64,000 nt of DNA from NCBI RefSeq assembly GCF_014643915.1, contig NZ_BMKE01000018.1, forward strand, positions 1 to 64,000, given 5' to 3'. The DNA is from Oceanisphaera marina. GTDB taxonomy: Bacteria > Pseudomonadota > Gammaproteobacteria > Enterobacterales > Aeromonadaceae. This document shows, piece after piece, positions 1-10,901 of the stretch. The position numbers and the translations under genes are program-made. How positions within the stretch are numbered: position 1 is the stretch's first letter; the number at the start of each line of letters is the position of its first letter. The notes beneath the pieces are model-generated. The model was not told the origin of the DNA and searched no databases. It worked only from the letters and a program-made list of their open reading frames with translations.

Positions 1-59
1 CAAACTTTGTTTCGTTCGTTTCAAACCCTTGTGACCGTTGGCGTGTTGCCCCGTGTCAG

Positions 60-135
60 TGGATGCGCATTATAGGGAGCGAGAGATTTAGCGCAAGGGC
101 TTTTCGCTAAAAACCGAACCTTTTTTATCGATTGC
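60..135 (-). promoter_or_regulatory. rRNA operon P1-type promoter reading off the left edge
   Basis: On the minus strand there is a -35 TTGCGC (91-96), a 16-nt spacer and a perfect -10 TATAAT (69-74). These are followed by a GC-rich discriminator GCGCATCC and the start region ACTGACACGG, which closely match the E. coli rrn P1 core promoters. The predicted start is the A near position 60. The A/T-rich tract upstream (about 97-135) could serve as an UP element. This is strong evidence for a 16S-23S-5S operon beginning just beyond the window's left end and transcribed leftwards, away from oriC. The leader boxA and 16S gene are not in the window. Confidence 0.85.
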
Positions 136-161
136 GCAAAGTTACATCAATACGGTTATTT

Positions 162-1478
162 TCAGCTCGATTTATCTTCGATTACCGGTTCTGACGCACC
201 AATACGAGTGACCAGCAACTGATCTATCTTGTAATTGTCTATGTCCACCACTTCAAACTTGTATTTGGCGTGCAGAACAAAATCGGTGCGCTTGGGTATC
301 TTGCGCAGCATGTACATCATGAAGCCGGCAATGGTCTCGTAGTTCTCATCATTGGGGAACTCATCTATATCCAGCACGCGCATCACGTCTTCAAGTGGAG
401 TAGAGCCTTCTACCAGCCAGGAGTTGGCATCACGCGACACTATATGGTCTTCCTGAGACTGCACCAATTCTCCCATCACGATACTCATGACATCCTTAAG
501 GGTAATGATGCCAACGACCATAGCGTACTCATTCATGATGATGGCAAAATCTTCACCCGCCGTTTTGAAGTGCTCAAGTACCTCATACATGGATAAGGTA
601 TCGGGAATGATCAGCGGATTACGGATAATGCCTTCTTTTTGCAACGAGATGGGTTGCTGATGTAACACCTGCATCAGAATATCTCGTGAGTCTACGTAGC
701 CAATCACCTTGTCCAGACTGTCCTCACACACCAGGAACTTGGCATGAGGGTGCTCGGCGATTTTATCTCTGATGCTGTCCTGACTTTCAATCAAGGTAAA
801 ATAGATAAGGCTTTCTCGCGTCGTCATTGCCGAGGTAACGGTACGCGATTCCATATCAAACACGTTTTCAATCAGATGATGTTCTTGCTCTTGCAGCACC
901 CCGGCCTGCGCGCCAGCATCCATCATGGCAATGATATCTTCCGGCGTAATTTCATCCTTGCGCATGGTCGGCACTTTGAACAGACGAAAGAACAGGTTGG
1001 CAAGGCCATTGAAAAACCACACCAGCGGCTTGAGAAAAACGATAAAGAACGCCATCGGTCGCACCACAGATACGGCAATCCGTTCTGGCGCTATCATGGC
1101 CAGCCGCTTGGGTATCAGGTCGGCAAACAGGATAAAGAGTGAAGTCACCAGAAAAAAGGACATAATAAACCCCGTTTTTTCTATCCAGGCTCCCTCAAAA
1201 AACATCCGTAAAATGTCGGTAAGAAAAGGAGTAAAAGCCGCCTCGCCCAAAATACCACCAAGAATCGCTACCGCATTGAGACCAATTTGCACCACAGTAA
1301 AGAAGTTACCCGGTTGATCTTGTAGCAGCAGTACTTTTTCCGCGTTGGGATCGCCATCACTGGCCATCAACCTCAGCTTCATCTTGCGTGATGCGGCCAG
1401 TGCAATTTCTGATACCGAAAAAAACGAGCTAATCGCGACCAGCAGCACAAGTACCAGTAGATTCTCAAAAACAGTCAT
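162..1478 (-). CDS. paeA: PaeA/YtfL-like CNNM-CBS polyamine exporter
   Basis: This 438-residue inner-membrane protein has an N-terminal CNNM/DUF21 domain with about four hydrophobic segments (residues 5-165). A pair of CBS domains (about 205-330) and a C-terminal CorC_HlyC domain (about 345-430) follow. Motifs such as GEDFAIIMNEYA, RVLDIDEFP and VDIDNYKIDQLLVTRI match E. coli YtfL (PaeA) along the whole length, a protein reported to export cadaverine and putrescine. It is a single gene, divergent from luxP. Assignment to PaeA rather than another HlyC/CorC paralogue rests on recalled sequence similarity. A polyamine-sensing pair lies at the other end of the window, but no direct link is visible. 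Confidence 0.85.
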   Translation of the reverse strand: MTVFENLLVLVLLVAISSFFSVSEIALAASRKMKLRLMASDGDPNAEKVLLLQDQPGNFFTVVQIGLNAVAILGGILGEAAFTPFLTDILRMFFEGAWIEKTGFIMSFFLVTSLFILFADLIPKRLAMIAPERIAVSVVRPMAFFIVFLKPLVWFFNGLANLFFRLFKVPTMRKDEITPEDIIAMMDAGAQAGVLQEQEHHLIENVFDMESRTVTSAMTTRESLIYFTLIESQDSIRDKIAEHPHAKFLVCEDSLDKVIGYVDSRDILMQVLHQQPISLQKEGIIRNPLIIPDTLSMYEVLEHFKTAGEDFAIIMNEYAMVVGIITLKDVMSIVMGELVQSQEDHIVSRDANSWLVEGSTPLEDVMRVLDIDEFPNDENYETIAGFMMYMLRKIPKRTDFVLHAKYKFEVVDIDNYKIDQLLVTRIGASEPVIEDKSS

Positions 1479-1687
1479 AGTGATGTATACCGATAAAAAG
1501 AAGGTAAAAAACCGGGGAAAACGAGCTCAGGATATCACGATATCTCTTGTTTGACAGACGTTGAATACCGGTTTTGGCAAGGATTTATCAGGACGGCAAA
1601 AGGAACTGAAACAAGAAAAGTGTTAGGATAATCCAAGTTTAGTCTGCCTTGCTATGACGCAAAAAGCAGGACTCAAGACCTATCGAT

Positions 1688-2833
1688 ATGGTTTCATTAT
1701 TTTTCTTTCTCAGTGCCCGGATTGTGCTCATGATCATAAAAAAATTATTGTTTATAGTGGTGCTTTCAGCGGCACTAACACCGGCCTGGGCACAGGGAGA
1801 CAACTCAGACTATTGGTCCTTTCAGGAATATCTGGATAGATATCCAGAACAACGTCAATTATTCGAAGACTTTTCCACTCGAGTACGACAAGCACCTCAA
1901 CCCAGTACGATACCGACAACAACGCCGATACGGGTGGCCATGCTGGTTCCAGATCAACAGGTTTCCGATTATTGGTATCGGAATAAAAAAAGCTTTACTC
2001 ATCGCTTAAAAGAAATAGGCATACCATTTAATTTAACAAGTTACTCTTCTCAACCAACAAGTACCCACAGAGAACAGGAACAACAATTAGCTGACGCATT
2101 AAAAACTGATCCCGATTATCTTGTTTTAACACTAAACTCTTTGCGCCATCGAGTGTTAATAGACAAAATAATGACTCGTGGTCGTCCCAAAGTCATTTTG
2201 ATGAATATTACGACACCACTAAAACATTTAGGGACAAGGCAGCCTTTCTTCTATGTCGGCTTTGATCATAAAGAAGGCACCCGACTCTTGACCCGTGCCA
2301 TTAACAAGATGACAGGAAAACAAGTCAATTATCTGATGTTGTACGGGATACGGGGCTATGTCAGTCATGCCCGAGGGGATGAATTTATTCGCCTGACTGC
2401 AGAGCAGCCCGGCTTTGCCATGAATCAGGCCTTTTATACCGATATAAACCGGGAGAAAGCCCGCCAGGCGGTTTTACAAACTCTGGCTTCCAAGCATAAT
2501 ATCAACCTCATTTATGCTTGCACCACGGATATTGCCCTTGGTGCCATGGATGCCTTGAAAACACTGAACAAGGAAGAGCATATTATTCTCAATGGATGGG
2601 GGGGTGGCAGCGCCGAGCTTGAGGCTCTGGCCAATGGCCATTTGGATGTTACCGTCATGCGCATGAACGACGATAGCGGCGTTGCCATGGCAGAAGCTAT
2701 TCGTTTGGATCAAACAGGAAAAGCACATCTGATTCCGCTGGTTTACAGTGGGAATTTTGCCGTAGTTGATAAATATACCTCACCCCAAGAACTGGAGCGC
2801 CTGAAAGACTATGCTTTCCGTTATTCGAAGTAA
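1688..2833 (+). CDS. luxP: LuxP, periplasmic autoinducer-2 receptor
   Basis: LuxP binds borated AI-2 in the periplasm and controls the LuxQ sensor. The product matches Vibrio LuxP from the YWSFQEYLD segment to the C terminus. All residues known to contact AI-2 in V. harveyi LuxP appear conserved: Q91, S93, W96, N173, R229, T280, D281, W304 and R325 in this numbering. The Met at 1730 gives a canonical signal peptide (MIIKKLLF to AWA-Q) and may be the true start; the 1688 start adds 14 hydrophobic residues. The gene overlaps the following LuxQ-like gene by 23 bp, so the two are co-transcribed. The middle of the gene is visibly more AT-rich than its neighbours. Confidence 0.93.
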   Translation: MVSLFFFLSARIVLMIIKKLLFIVVLSAALTPAWAQGDNSDYWSFQEYLDRYPEQRQLFEDFSTRVRQAPQPSTIPTTTPIRVAMLVPDQQVSDYWYRNKKSFTHRLKEIGIPFNLTSYSSQPTSTHREQEQQLADALKTDPDYLVLTLNSLRHRVLIDKIMTRGRPKVILMNITTPLKHLGTRQPFFYVGFDHKEGTRLLTRAINKMTGKQVNYLMLYGIRGYVSHARGDEFIRLTAEQPGFAMNQAFYTDINREKARQAVLQTLASKHNINLIYACTTDIALGAMDALKTLNKEEHIILNGWGGGSAELEALANGHLDVTVMRMNDDSGVAMAEAIRLDQTGKAHLIPLVYSGNFAVVDKYTSPQELERLKDYAFRYSK

Positions 2834-3749
2834 TAGCTTACGCGCCAACCGCCTGATCGGTATTGCGACAACCCTGTTATTCCCTTTGTTGCTATTGCTG
2901 GCGATGACGTTATTGTTACTGATATATCGCAGTACTTCAGCCATGGTCAATGACAGTATCAGCCATCAACTACAGGAGATTAACGATCGTTCACAAAGTC
3001 GCCTCGACAGTTACCTGAGCGGGCTCGATAACCTCTTATCCTCCACAGCGGAGAACCCTGAGCTGGCCAATATACTATTGCAAAATGATCGACAGGCCGC
3101 CAAGCAGCAGTTAGAAAAGACCTTGGATCACAGCTATGGTGAATATCTGGATTTACTGATTCTGACACGCCAGGATCAATATTGGACCAATATGAATTCG
3201 CCACTTTACTTACTGGAACACAGCTTGAAGCCGCTGATCACCAATACGCCCTATTATAATAAATGGACCAGTATGGAGCTGGACCCCTCACCTTCACCGC
3301 TAATTGCAGTGATACAACGTTATCCTATTCTATCTGCCAATTCAGGACAGATAACGGGCAGTATATTTGGTGGACTGATACTGAATGACAATTTAACCCT
3401 GTTAAGTTTATTGGGCAAAGGGATTAAAGATACCAACCTGCAGCTGCTGTTACAGGGCAAACCTGTAGGGCCGGCCCTGATTAATACCGATATACCTTCC
3501 AGCGTGTTTGACCAGGTTCTGTCCAGTAAACAGCATCAGGGGCAAATCAAGGGGCACTATTTCAGCCAACAGCCGCTGCTTATCAATGGCGAACCAAGCG
3601 AACTGTCATTACTGCTGCTAACAGATAACACTGCATTTCAGCAATTAAAAAAGGCCAATATCTATCATATGTTATTGGCCTTGGTGTTGGTGCTTGTGGC
3701 ACTTTCTGTAGTGCCTCTTTACCGGCTGAAAGCGAACGCTCGGTATTGA
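2811..3749 (+). CDS. LuxQ-like sensor truncated after the second membrane helix (no kinase)
   Basis: This 312-residue protein has a first membrane helix (about 15-40), a periplasmic PDC/Cache-like region resembling the LuxQ sensor domain (about 45-280) and a second helix (about 284-305). It then ends in a seven- to eight-residue cytoplasmic tail, RLKANARY. Full LuxQ is about 860 residues, with HAMP, histidine kinase and receiver domains, and all of these are absent. The stop lies 15 bp before the convergent glmS stop, so no kinase remnant can be present downstream in any frame. The gene overlaps luxP by 23 bp. It could be a decayed receptor, or a minimal LuxP-docking protein that signals through another partner. 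The LuxQ relationship of the sensor is inferred from operon context and local similarity. Confidence 0.8.
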   Translation: MLSVIRSNSLRANRLIGIATTLLFPLLLLLAMTLLLLIYRSTSAMVNDSISHQLQEINDRSQSRLDSYLSGLDNLLSSTAENPELANILLQNDRQAAKQQLEKTLDHSYGEYLDLLILTRQDQYWTNMNSPLYLLEHSLKPLITNTPYYNKWTSMELDPSPSPLIAVIQRYPILSANSGQITGSIFGGLILNDNLTLLSLLGKGIKDTNLQLLLQGKPVGPALINTDIPSSVFDQVLSSKQHQGQIKGHYFSQQPLLINGEPSELSLLLLTDNTAFQQLKKANIYHMLLALVLVLVALSVVPLYRLKANARY

Positions 3750-3764
3750 CCTTCAATCATGGAG

Positions 3765-5597
3765 TTACTCAACAGTCACCGATTTAGCCAGGTTTCTTGG
3801 TTGATCCACGTCGGTGCCTTTTATCAGCGCCACATAATAAGACAGTAACTGCAGTGGTATCGTATAAACGATGGGCGCTATGGCCTCTTCCACATGGTTG
3901 ACCTGCATCACCTTCATGGTCGCGTCACCTTTGAAGCCCGCCTGCTTGTCCGCAAACACATAGAGAATACCGCCTCGGGCACGCACTTCTTCGACGTTGG
4001 ACTTCAGCTTTTCCAGCAAATCATTATTGGGGGCCACCACGATAATCGGCATATCGGCGTCGATCAGCGCCAGCGGGCCGTGCTTGAGCTCGCCTGCGGC
4101 ATAAGCTTCGGCATGGATATAAGAGATTTCCTTGAGCTTGAGTGCCCCTTCCATGGCGATGGGATACTGCTCGCCCCGGCCAAGGAACAAACTGTGGTAC
4201 TTGTCGGCAAACTCTTCCGCCATCACTTCGATATCGCCGGCCAATGCCAGGGTATCAACAATATGACCCGGCAAGGCACGCAGCCCTGCTACCAGTTCGC
4301 TTTCGGTTGCTGTGCTCATGTTGCCACGACAACGCCCCACAGCCGTCACCAGCATCAACAATCCGGCCAGTTGAGTGGTAAACGCCTTGGTAGAGGCCAC
4401 ACCAATTTCGGCACCGGCACGAGTCATAAAAGCCAAGTCAGACTCTCGTACCAAGGAAGAACCGGGCACATTACAGATCGCCAGGCTACTCATGAAACCC
4501 GACTCCTTGGCCAGGCGCAGCGCCGCCAGGGTATCGGCAGTTTCACCGCTCTGGGACAGGGTAATCAGCAGGCTGTTAGGCCGTACCACCGATTTGCGAT
4601 AGCGAAATTCGGAAGCGATTTCGATATCGCAGGACACTCCGGCCAGGGCTTCAAACCAGTAACGAGCCACCATACCCGCATGATAGGAAGTGCCGCAGGC
4701 AATCAGCTGGATATGCTCGACCTTTTCAAATATTTCACGGGCGCCATTGCCGAACGACTCGACCACCACCGCCGACTCGGTGATACGCCCTTCCAGGGTA
4801 TCCGTGATGGCTTTGGGCTGCTCAAAGATTTCCTTCAGCATATGATGACGATATTCGCCCTTGTCGCCCGCATCGTGGGTCACGTCGGACTCCAGCTCTT
4901 CACGCACCACGGGCTTGCCGTCGGCATCAAATACATGGATGTCGCGGCGGGTTACCTCTGCAACGTCCCCCTCTTCCAGGAACATAAAGCGACGGGTCAC
5001 CGGCAACAGCGCCAGCTGATCCGAGGCAATGAAGTTCTCGCCCAACCCCAGACCAATCACCAAGGGCGAACCGGAGCGCGCCACTACGACACGGGAAGGA
5101 TCGCGTACATCCATCAGGACGGTGCCATAGGCACCCCGTAATTCTTTTACTGTAGTTTGCAGGGCTTCCAGCAGTGAGTTGCACTGCTGACGATGATAAT
5201 GCACCAGGTGAGCAATCACTTCGGTATCTGTGTCTGAGCTGAACTCGTAACCTCTGTCCTGCAGCTCAGCCCGCAACTGTTCATGGTTTTCGATGATACC
5301 GTTATGCACCACCACAATATCACCAGAGACATGAGGATGAGCGTTACGCTCAGAAGGTTCACCATGGGTCGCCCAACGGGTATGGGCAATACCGGTGCCG
5401 CCGGCCAGCGGCTGCTCGTGCAGTGCGTCAGCCAATGCCTGCACCTTGCCCAAACGGCGCAAACGCCCCAACTGACCCGGCGCTTCGGCGATGGCCACCC
5501 CCGCCGAGTCGTAGCCTCGATACTCAAGACGACGCAGCCCTTCCACCAAGATTTCCGCTACATCACGCTGGGCAACTGCCCCTACAATTCCGCACAT
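3765..5597 (-). CDS. glmS: Glucosamine-6-phosphate synthase (isomerizing)
   Basis: GlmS makes glucosamine-6-phosphate from fructose-6-phosphate and glutamine, the first step toward UDP-GlcNAc, peptidoglycan and LPS. The 610 residues have the normal length. An N-terminal class-II glutaminase domain starts with the catalytic Cys ([10 protein letters not shown]), and two SIS sugar-isomerase domains follow with the motifs [12 protein letters not shown] and STKAFTTQ. The C terminus [13 protein letters not shown] is canonical. It lies 10 bp downstream of a DeoR-family gene on the same strand, so the two probably form an operon. No glmS ribozyme was seen, as expected for a gammaproteobacterium. Confidence 0.98.
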   Translation of the reverse strand: MCGIVGAVAQRDVAEILVEGLRRLEYRGYDSAGVAIAEAPGQLGRLRRLGKVQALADALHEQPLAGGTGIAHTRWATHGEPSERNAHPHVSGDIVVVHNGIIENHEQLRAELQDRGYEFSSDTDTEVIAHLVHYHRQQCNSLLEALQTTVKELRGAYGTVLMDVRDPSRVVVARSGSPLVIGLGLGENFIASDQLALLPVTRRFMFLEEGDVAEVTRRDIHVFDADGKPVVREELESDVTHDAGDKGEYRHHMLKEIFEQPKAITDTLEGRITESAVVVESFGNGAREIFEKVEHIQLIACGTSYHAGMVARYWFEALAGVSCDIEIASEFRYRKSVVRPNSLLITLSQSGETADTLAALRLAKESGFMSSLAICNVPGSSLVRESDLAFMTRAGAEIGVASTKAFTTQLAGLLMLVTAVGRCRGNMSTATESELVAGLRALPGHIVDTLALAGDIEVMAEEFADKYHSLFLGRGEQYPIAMEGALKLKEISYIHAEAYAAGELKHGPLALIDADMPIIVVAPNNDLLEKLKSNVEEVRARGGILYVFADKQAGFKGDATMKVMQVNHVEEAIAPIVYTIPLQLLSYYVALIKGTDVDQPRNLAKSVTVE

Positions 5598-5607
5598 AAA
5601 TCATTCC

Positions 5608-6378
5608 TCAGGAGTTGGAAGCAATAACCAGGTTAATGCCCTTTTGTTCTAGTTGTTGTTGCTGCTCAGCCGTAATGCCACTATCGGTGACCAAGGTGTG
5701 AATGGCCTGCCAGGGCAGTTCAAGATTGGGAATTTTGCGGCCAATTTTATCCGATTCGACCATCACCACCACCTCGCGCGCCACGTCGGCCATCACGCGT
5801 GATAACGCGGTGAGCTCATTAAAGGTAGTCGTACCCCGCTCCAGATCGATACTGTCGGCGCCAATAAACAGCTGGTCGAAGTCGTAAGAGCGTAATACCT
5901 GCTCGGCAACCTGGCCCTGAAAAGATTCGGAAGATGCATCCCAGGTGCCGCCGGTCATCAGCAAGGTCGGCTCGGGTTCCAGCTCGCGCAAGGCATTGGC
6001 TACCGCCAGAGAGTTGGTCATCACGACCAGTCCATGTTTCTGGCCCAACTCCCCCAACAAGGCGGCCGTGGTGCTGCCACTGTCGATAATAATGCGATTA
6101 TGGTCACGAATGCGCTCGGCGGCAGCCTTGGCCAATGCCTGTTTCAGTTGGGAGACCGGCTCGTCTATTCGCTCGGCCACCATTTCGTTAGGCACAGGCA
6201 CGGCACCACCATAACGGCGCAGCAACAGACCGTTTTTCTCCAGGGCGGTCAGATCCTTGCGAATGGTGACTTCGGAGGTTTCAAAACGCTGGGCTAATTC
6301 GTCCACCGTGACTTCACCCTGCTCATTAAGCAGCGTGATAATAGTATGACGACGTTGTTGGGTATTCCGTTTCGACAT
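5608..6378 (-). CDS. DeoR/GlpR-family regulator upstream of glmS
   Basis: The 256-residue product has an N-terminal DeoR-type winged helix (about residues 5-60, with motif QRFETSEVTIRKDLTALEKNGLLLRRYGG). A C-terminal DeoRC sugar-phosphate-binding domain follows, with IDSGSTTAAL, MTNSLAVANAL and FIGADSIDLERG. Proteins of this family sense phosphorylated sugars. The gene directly precedes glmS with a 10-bp gap, as in Vibrio and Pseudomonas, where a DeoR-type (GlmR-like) regulator sits next to glmS. A role in amino-sugar control is therefore likely, but is inferred from context. The promoter presumably lies in 6379-6620. Confidence 0.88.
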   Translation of the reverse strand: MSKRNTQQRRHTIITLLNEQGEVTVDELAQRFETSEVTIRKDLTALEKNGLLLRRYGGAVPVPNEMVAERIDEPVSQLKQALAKAAAERIRDHNRIIIDSGSTTAALLGELGQKHGLVVMTNSLAVANALRELEPEPTLLMTGGTWDASSESFQGQVAEQVLRSYDFDQLFIGADSIDLERGTTTFNELTALSRVMADVAREVVVMVESDKIGRKIPNLELPWQAIHTLVTDSGITAEQQQQLEQKGINLVIASNS

Positions 6379-6427
6379 GATGCATCTAAGTTTCGGTTTG
6401 AAACTTAATGCTAGCAGATCAAAAGAA

Positions 6428-6630
6428 CAGCTGGAAGCTTTAAGCTGTCAGCGATCAGTATCCCGAGGGGCTGGCGAGTTTGAGAGAATTTTTCAGACTT
6501 GGGACTTGGGACTTGGGACTTGGGACTTGGGACTTCAGCTATTAAAGCTCACGAATGCCACCAACGCAGCTGCAAATTCCGCAGCCACGCTGGTTTGACT
6601 TACAGCTGACAGCTTATCGCTTACAGCTTT
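6428..6630. repeat. Dispersed repeat pair (AGCTTTAAGCTGTCAGC family) around a heptamer array
   Basis: 6428-6455 (GGAAGCTTTAAGCTGTCAGC) and 6599-6630 (ACAGCTGACAGCTTATCGCT) form an imperfect inverted pair in the glmU to deoR gap; the right copy runs into the last codons of glmU. The same motif recurs near 22017-22050, 40381-40415, 40506-40540, 52121-52150, 52221-52245, 53665-53690 and 54213-54249, always next to gene ends. The region between the two copies holds the heptamer array. It must also hold the deoR-glmS promoter, which I could not pick out with confidence. Confidence 0.6.
6501..6535. repeat. Five perfect tandem copies of GGGACTT
   Basis: Five uninterrupted 7-bp units lie at 6501-6507, 6508-6514, 6515-6521, 6522-6528 and 6529-6535. 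A degenerate unit (CAGACTT, 6494-6500) precedes them. They sit between divergently placed gene ends, upstream of the deoR-glmS unit. A perfect short array like this is prone to slippage and may vary in copy number between strains. Confidence 0.9.
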
Positions 6631-7985
6631 TTCTTGGTTGGTCGTGGCCAATTTTTGATATGACGCTGGCGCACCCGCGTGATCACCAGTTCGGCTTCGG
6701 CCACGTCTTTGGTAACGGTACTACCGGCGCCCAGAGTCGCATTTTTACCAATGCGTACCGGGGCCACCAGCTGGGTGTCGGAGCCAACGAAAACGCCATC
6801 TTCAATGATGGTCTGGAACTTGTTCACGCCATCATAATTACAGGTGATGGTGCCGGCACCTATGTTGACGCCCTCGCCGATTTCCGCATCGCCCAGATAA
6901 CTCAGGTGACCGGCCTTGGAGCCCTTGCCCAGACGCGCTTTTTTCATTTCCACGAAGTTACCCACATGGGCGTCTTCTGCCAGTACGGCCCCCGGGCGTA
7001 AACGGGCGAAAGGGCCAGCACTGCTGGCTGTTCCCAATTCGGCTTGCTCGATAAGGGAATACGGCTTGATCACGGCATCGTCGCCAATCACGCAATCTTT
7101 GAGTATGGCGCCGGCACCTATATGTACGCGGTTACCCAGGACTACCTTGCCTTCGATGATCACATTCACATCGATAGTAACCTCTTCGCCTGCGGTCAGT
7201 GTGCCACGCAGATCGAACCGCGCCGGATCCAGCAAGGTGACTCCCTCGCGCATCAGTCGCTCGGCCTGCATTTTCTGGTAAGCCCGCTCCAATCCGGCCA
7301 GCTGTACCCGATCGTTGGCGCCTTCCACTTCGGCGGTGCTGGCGGGATGCACGGTGGCAATGTCACAGCCGTCGGCGTGGGCCATGGCGAAGATATCGGT
7401 CAGGTAGTATTCGCCCTGGGCATTGTTGTTGTTCAGGGCGCCCAGCCAGCGCTTGAGCAGACCGGCTTCGGCCACCAGTACGCCGGTATTCACTTCATTA
7501 ATGGTGAGCTGCTCGGGGTTGGCGTCCTTCTGTTCGACGATGCCCACCACCTTGCCGTTTTCCCGCACGATACGGCCATAACCGGTTGGGTTGTCCAGCT
7601 TCACGGTTAACAAGCCCACACCGCCCGCAGGCTTGGCGGCCAGTAACGCCTTGAGGGTATCCGGCTGTAATAACGGGGTATCACCATACAGCACCAGTAC
7701 GTCATCGGTATCCGTTATTTCGGGCAGGGCCACCGCCACCGCATGGCCGGTGCCCAGTTGCTCGGCCTGATGCACCCAACACAAGCCGGCGTCGGTAATG
7801 CGCGCTTTCAGTTGCTCGGCCCCATGGCCATAGACCAGATGAATACCGTCCACATCACAGGCCTGTGCCGCTGCTATCACATGGCTCACCATAGGCCGGT
7901 TTGCCACTGGATGCAGTACCTTGGGTAAAGAAGAACGCATGCGGGTACCTTTACCCGCTGCCAGTATTACGGCCTGTGTAGTCAT
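6621..7985 (-). CDS. glmU: Bifunctional UDP-GlcNAc pyrophosphorylase / GlcN-1-P acetyltransferase
   Basis: GlmU acetylates glucosamine-1-phosphate and then uridylates it to UDP-GlcNAc. The 454 residues have the normal length. The N-terminal nucleotidyltransferase has [18 protein letters not shown] (residues 8-25). The C-terminal left-handed beta-helix acetyltransferase (about 250-450) shows hexapeptide repeats such as [15 protein letters not shown] and [11 protein letters not shown]. It follows the ATP synthase operon on the same strand, separated by a strong terminator, and precedes glmS further on, a common arrangement near oriC. Confidence 0.98.
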   Translation of the reverse strand: MTTQAVILAAGKGTRMRSSLPKVLHPVANRPMVSHVIAAAQACDVDGIHLVYGHGAEQLKARITDAGLCWVHQAEQLGTGHAVAVALPEITDTDDVLVLYGDTPLLQPDTLKALLAAKPAGGVGLLTVKLDNPTGYGRIVRENGKVVGIVEQKDANPEQLTINEVNTGVLVAEAGLLKRWLGALNNNNAQGEYYLTDIFAMAHADGCDIATVHPASTAEVEGANDRVQLAGLERAYQKMQAERLMREGVTLLDPARFDLRGTLTAGEEVTIDVNVIIEGKVVLGNRVHIGAGAILKDCVIGDDAVIKPYSLIEQAELGTASSAGPFARLRPGAVLAEDAHVGNFVEMKKARLGKGSKAGHLSYLGDAEIGEGVNIGAGTITCNYDGVNKFQTIIEDGVFVGSDTQLVAPVRIGKNATLGAGSTVTKDVAEAELVITRVRQRHIKNWPRPTKKKL

Positions 7986-8007
7986 TCGGTTTTTCCCTTA
8001 TGTTAAG

Positions 8008-8080
8008 AGTGAAGAGTAAAGAGTGAAGGGGAGACCTATCGGTATTGTGTACCTCTTCACCCTTTACACTTCACTCTTTA
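8008..8080. repeat. Inverted repeat pair, GTGAAGAGTAAAGAGTGAAG family
   Basis: Left arm 8008-8034 (GAGTGAAGAGTAAAGAGTGA, then AGG) and right arm 8053-8080 (CTCTTCACCCTTTACACTTC, then ACTC) are inverted copies between glmU and the atp terminator. Related copies lie at 39006-39032 and 39233-39260, again as an inverted pair, and a fragment lies at the end of sitD near 56483. They look like a small dispersed intergenic repeat. Confidence 0.7.
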
Positions 8081-8091
8081 GCGCATTTTAT

Positions 8092-8121
8092 AAAAAAAAA
8101 GCGACCCTAAGGTCGCTTTTT
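8092..8121 (-). terminator. Terminator of the ATP synthase operon
   Basis: A perfect hairpin, GCGACC-CTAA-GGTCGC (8101-8116), has A residues on one side and T residues on the other. It works as a rho-independent terminator on the minus strand just after atpC, and probably also in the opposite direction. Confidence 0.9.
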
Positions 8122-8141
8122 ACGCGCATGAGTAACGCACG

Positions 8142-8558
8142 TTATCTTTTAAGCAACTGCAACACGCGCAGTTTCGCCACAGCTCGGGCCAGATCGGCGG
8201 CCGCTTCTGCATAATCCACATCGTGTGAGGAATTCTGCAATTTGGCTTCCGCCGCTCGTTTGGCTTCTTCGGCCTTGGCTTTATCCAGATCTTCGGCGCG
8301 AATAGCAGTGTCGGCTAATACCGTGACACTGCTGCCCTGTACTTCCAGCATACCGCCGGAAATATACAGAACTTCTTGTTCACCAGCCTTGGTAAGATAC
8401 TGTACCAGGCCAGGACGGATTGCCGTCAACAAGGGGGCGTGTCCGTAACGGATCCCCAATTCACCCTCAGAGCCGGAAACCGTCACCGCACTGACAGAGC
8501 CAGAGTACAAACGCTCTTCGGCACTGACAATGTCCAGATGAAAGTTAAAATCGGCCAT
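8142..8558 (-). CDS. atpC: ATP synthase F1 epsilon subunit
   Basis: This 138-residue subunit belongs to the central stalk of the F1 motor and inhibits ATP hydrolysis. An N-terminal beta-sandwich ([30 protein letters not shown]) is followed by a C-terminal helical hairpin (about 90-138). It is the last gene of the operon, 18 bp after atpD, and is followed by a strong terminator. Confidence 0.97.
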   Translation of the reverse strand: MADFNFHLDIVSAEERLYSGSVSAVTVSGSEGELGIRYGHAPLLTAIRPGLVQYLTKAGEQEVLYISGGMLEVQGSSVTVLADTAIRAEDLDKAKAEEAKRAAEAKLQNSSHDVDYAEAAADLARAVAKLRVLQLLKR

Positions 8559-8576
8559 CAGGTTCTCCTTCGAGGC

Positions 8577-9998
<1,422 letters not shown>

Positions 9999-10859
9999 TT
10001 ATACGGCACCGGCCCCGGCAACAATCTCACTCAGCTCTTGGGTAATCGCCGCCTGACGGGCTTTGTTATACACCAATTGCAGATCGTCGATCAGGTCGCC
10101 GGCGTTATCGGTAGCAGCTTTCATTGCCACCATCCGTGCAGCCTGCTCACTGGCCAGGTTTTCTACCACACCCTGATACACCTGTGCTTCCACAAAGCGA
10201 ACCAGCAGCTTGTCTAATAATGACTTGGGATCCGGCTCATAGAGATAATCCCAGCTGTGGGTGGCAACCGTTTCTTCCGATGCGGGTAAGGGCAACAGTT
10301 GATCGATCTTGGGGGCCTGCACCATGGTGTTTTCAAACTTGTTGTACACCAGATACAGCCTGTCTATCTCACCCGTATTGTACGCCTCAAGCATCACGGT
10401 AACGGAGCCAATCAACTCAGACAGCGATGGGTTATCACCCAGGCCGCTCTTCTGTGCGATGACCTTGCCGCCATAGCGGTTGAAAAAGCTTACCGCCTTG
10501 CTACCGATCAGACCCAAATCAATGCTTACGCCTTGATCGGTCCATGCTTTCATGTCGGTAATGGCCTTTTTGAACAGGTTAATGTTCAAGCCACCACACA
10601 GGCCACGGTCGGTTGAGATAATAATAAACCCAACGCGCTTAACCTCACGGTCTTCCATATAGGGATGCTTGTATTCCAAGTTCCCTTGCGCGATGTGACC
10701 GATCACCTTGCGTATGGTTTCAGCGTATGGGCGGCTGTGGTCCATTCGATCCTGCGCTCTGCGCATTTTCGAGGCGGCCACCATCTCCATAGCGCTGGTG
10801 ATCTTCTGAGTGTTTTTAACACTCCCGATCTTGCTACGTATTTCTTTTGCGCCGGCCAT
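9999..10859 (-). CDS. atpG: ATP synthase F1 gamma subunit
   Basis: This 286-residue rotor shaft subunit has the N-terminal coiled helix [21 protein letters not shown], whose first residues are near-invariant in the family. The central [10 protein letters not shown]-type motif appears here as [11 protein letters not shown]. The C-terminal helix has [19 protein letters not shown]. It lies between atpA and atpD in the standard order. Confidence 0.98.
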   Translation of the reverse strand: MAGAKEIRSKIGSVKNTQKITSAMEMVAASKMRRAQDRMDHSRPYAETIRKVIGHIAQGNLEYKHPYMEDREVKRVGFIIISTDRGLCGGLNINLFKKAITDMKAWTDQGVSIDLGLIGSKAVSFFNRYGGKVIAQKSGLGDNPSLSELIGSVTVMLEAYNTGEIDRLYLVYNKFENTMVQAPKIDQLLPLPASEETVATHSWDYLYEPDPKSLLDKLLVRFVEAQVYQGVVENLASEQAARMVAMKAATDNAGDLIDDLQLVYNKARQAAITQELSEIVAGAGAV

Positions 10860-10901
10860 GTCGCTTCTCCAATTCAGGTGGCAGCAAACGCTGCCACATG
10901 G

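Noticed and set aside
3740-3770. Possible frameshifted remainder of luxQ kinase
   Set aside because: glmS coding sequence starts 15 bp after the stop, so there is no room for kinase remnants in any frame.
3894-5141. 415-codon open frame on the plus strand
   Set aside because: Entirely antisense to glmS, His/Gln-rich and without a family match. It is a shadow frame of a highly conserved gene.
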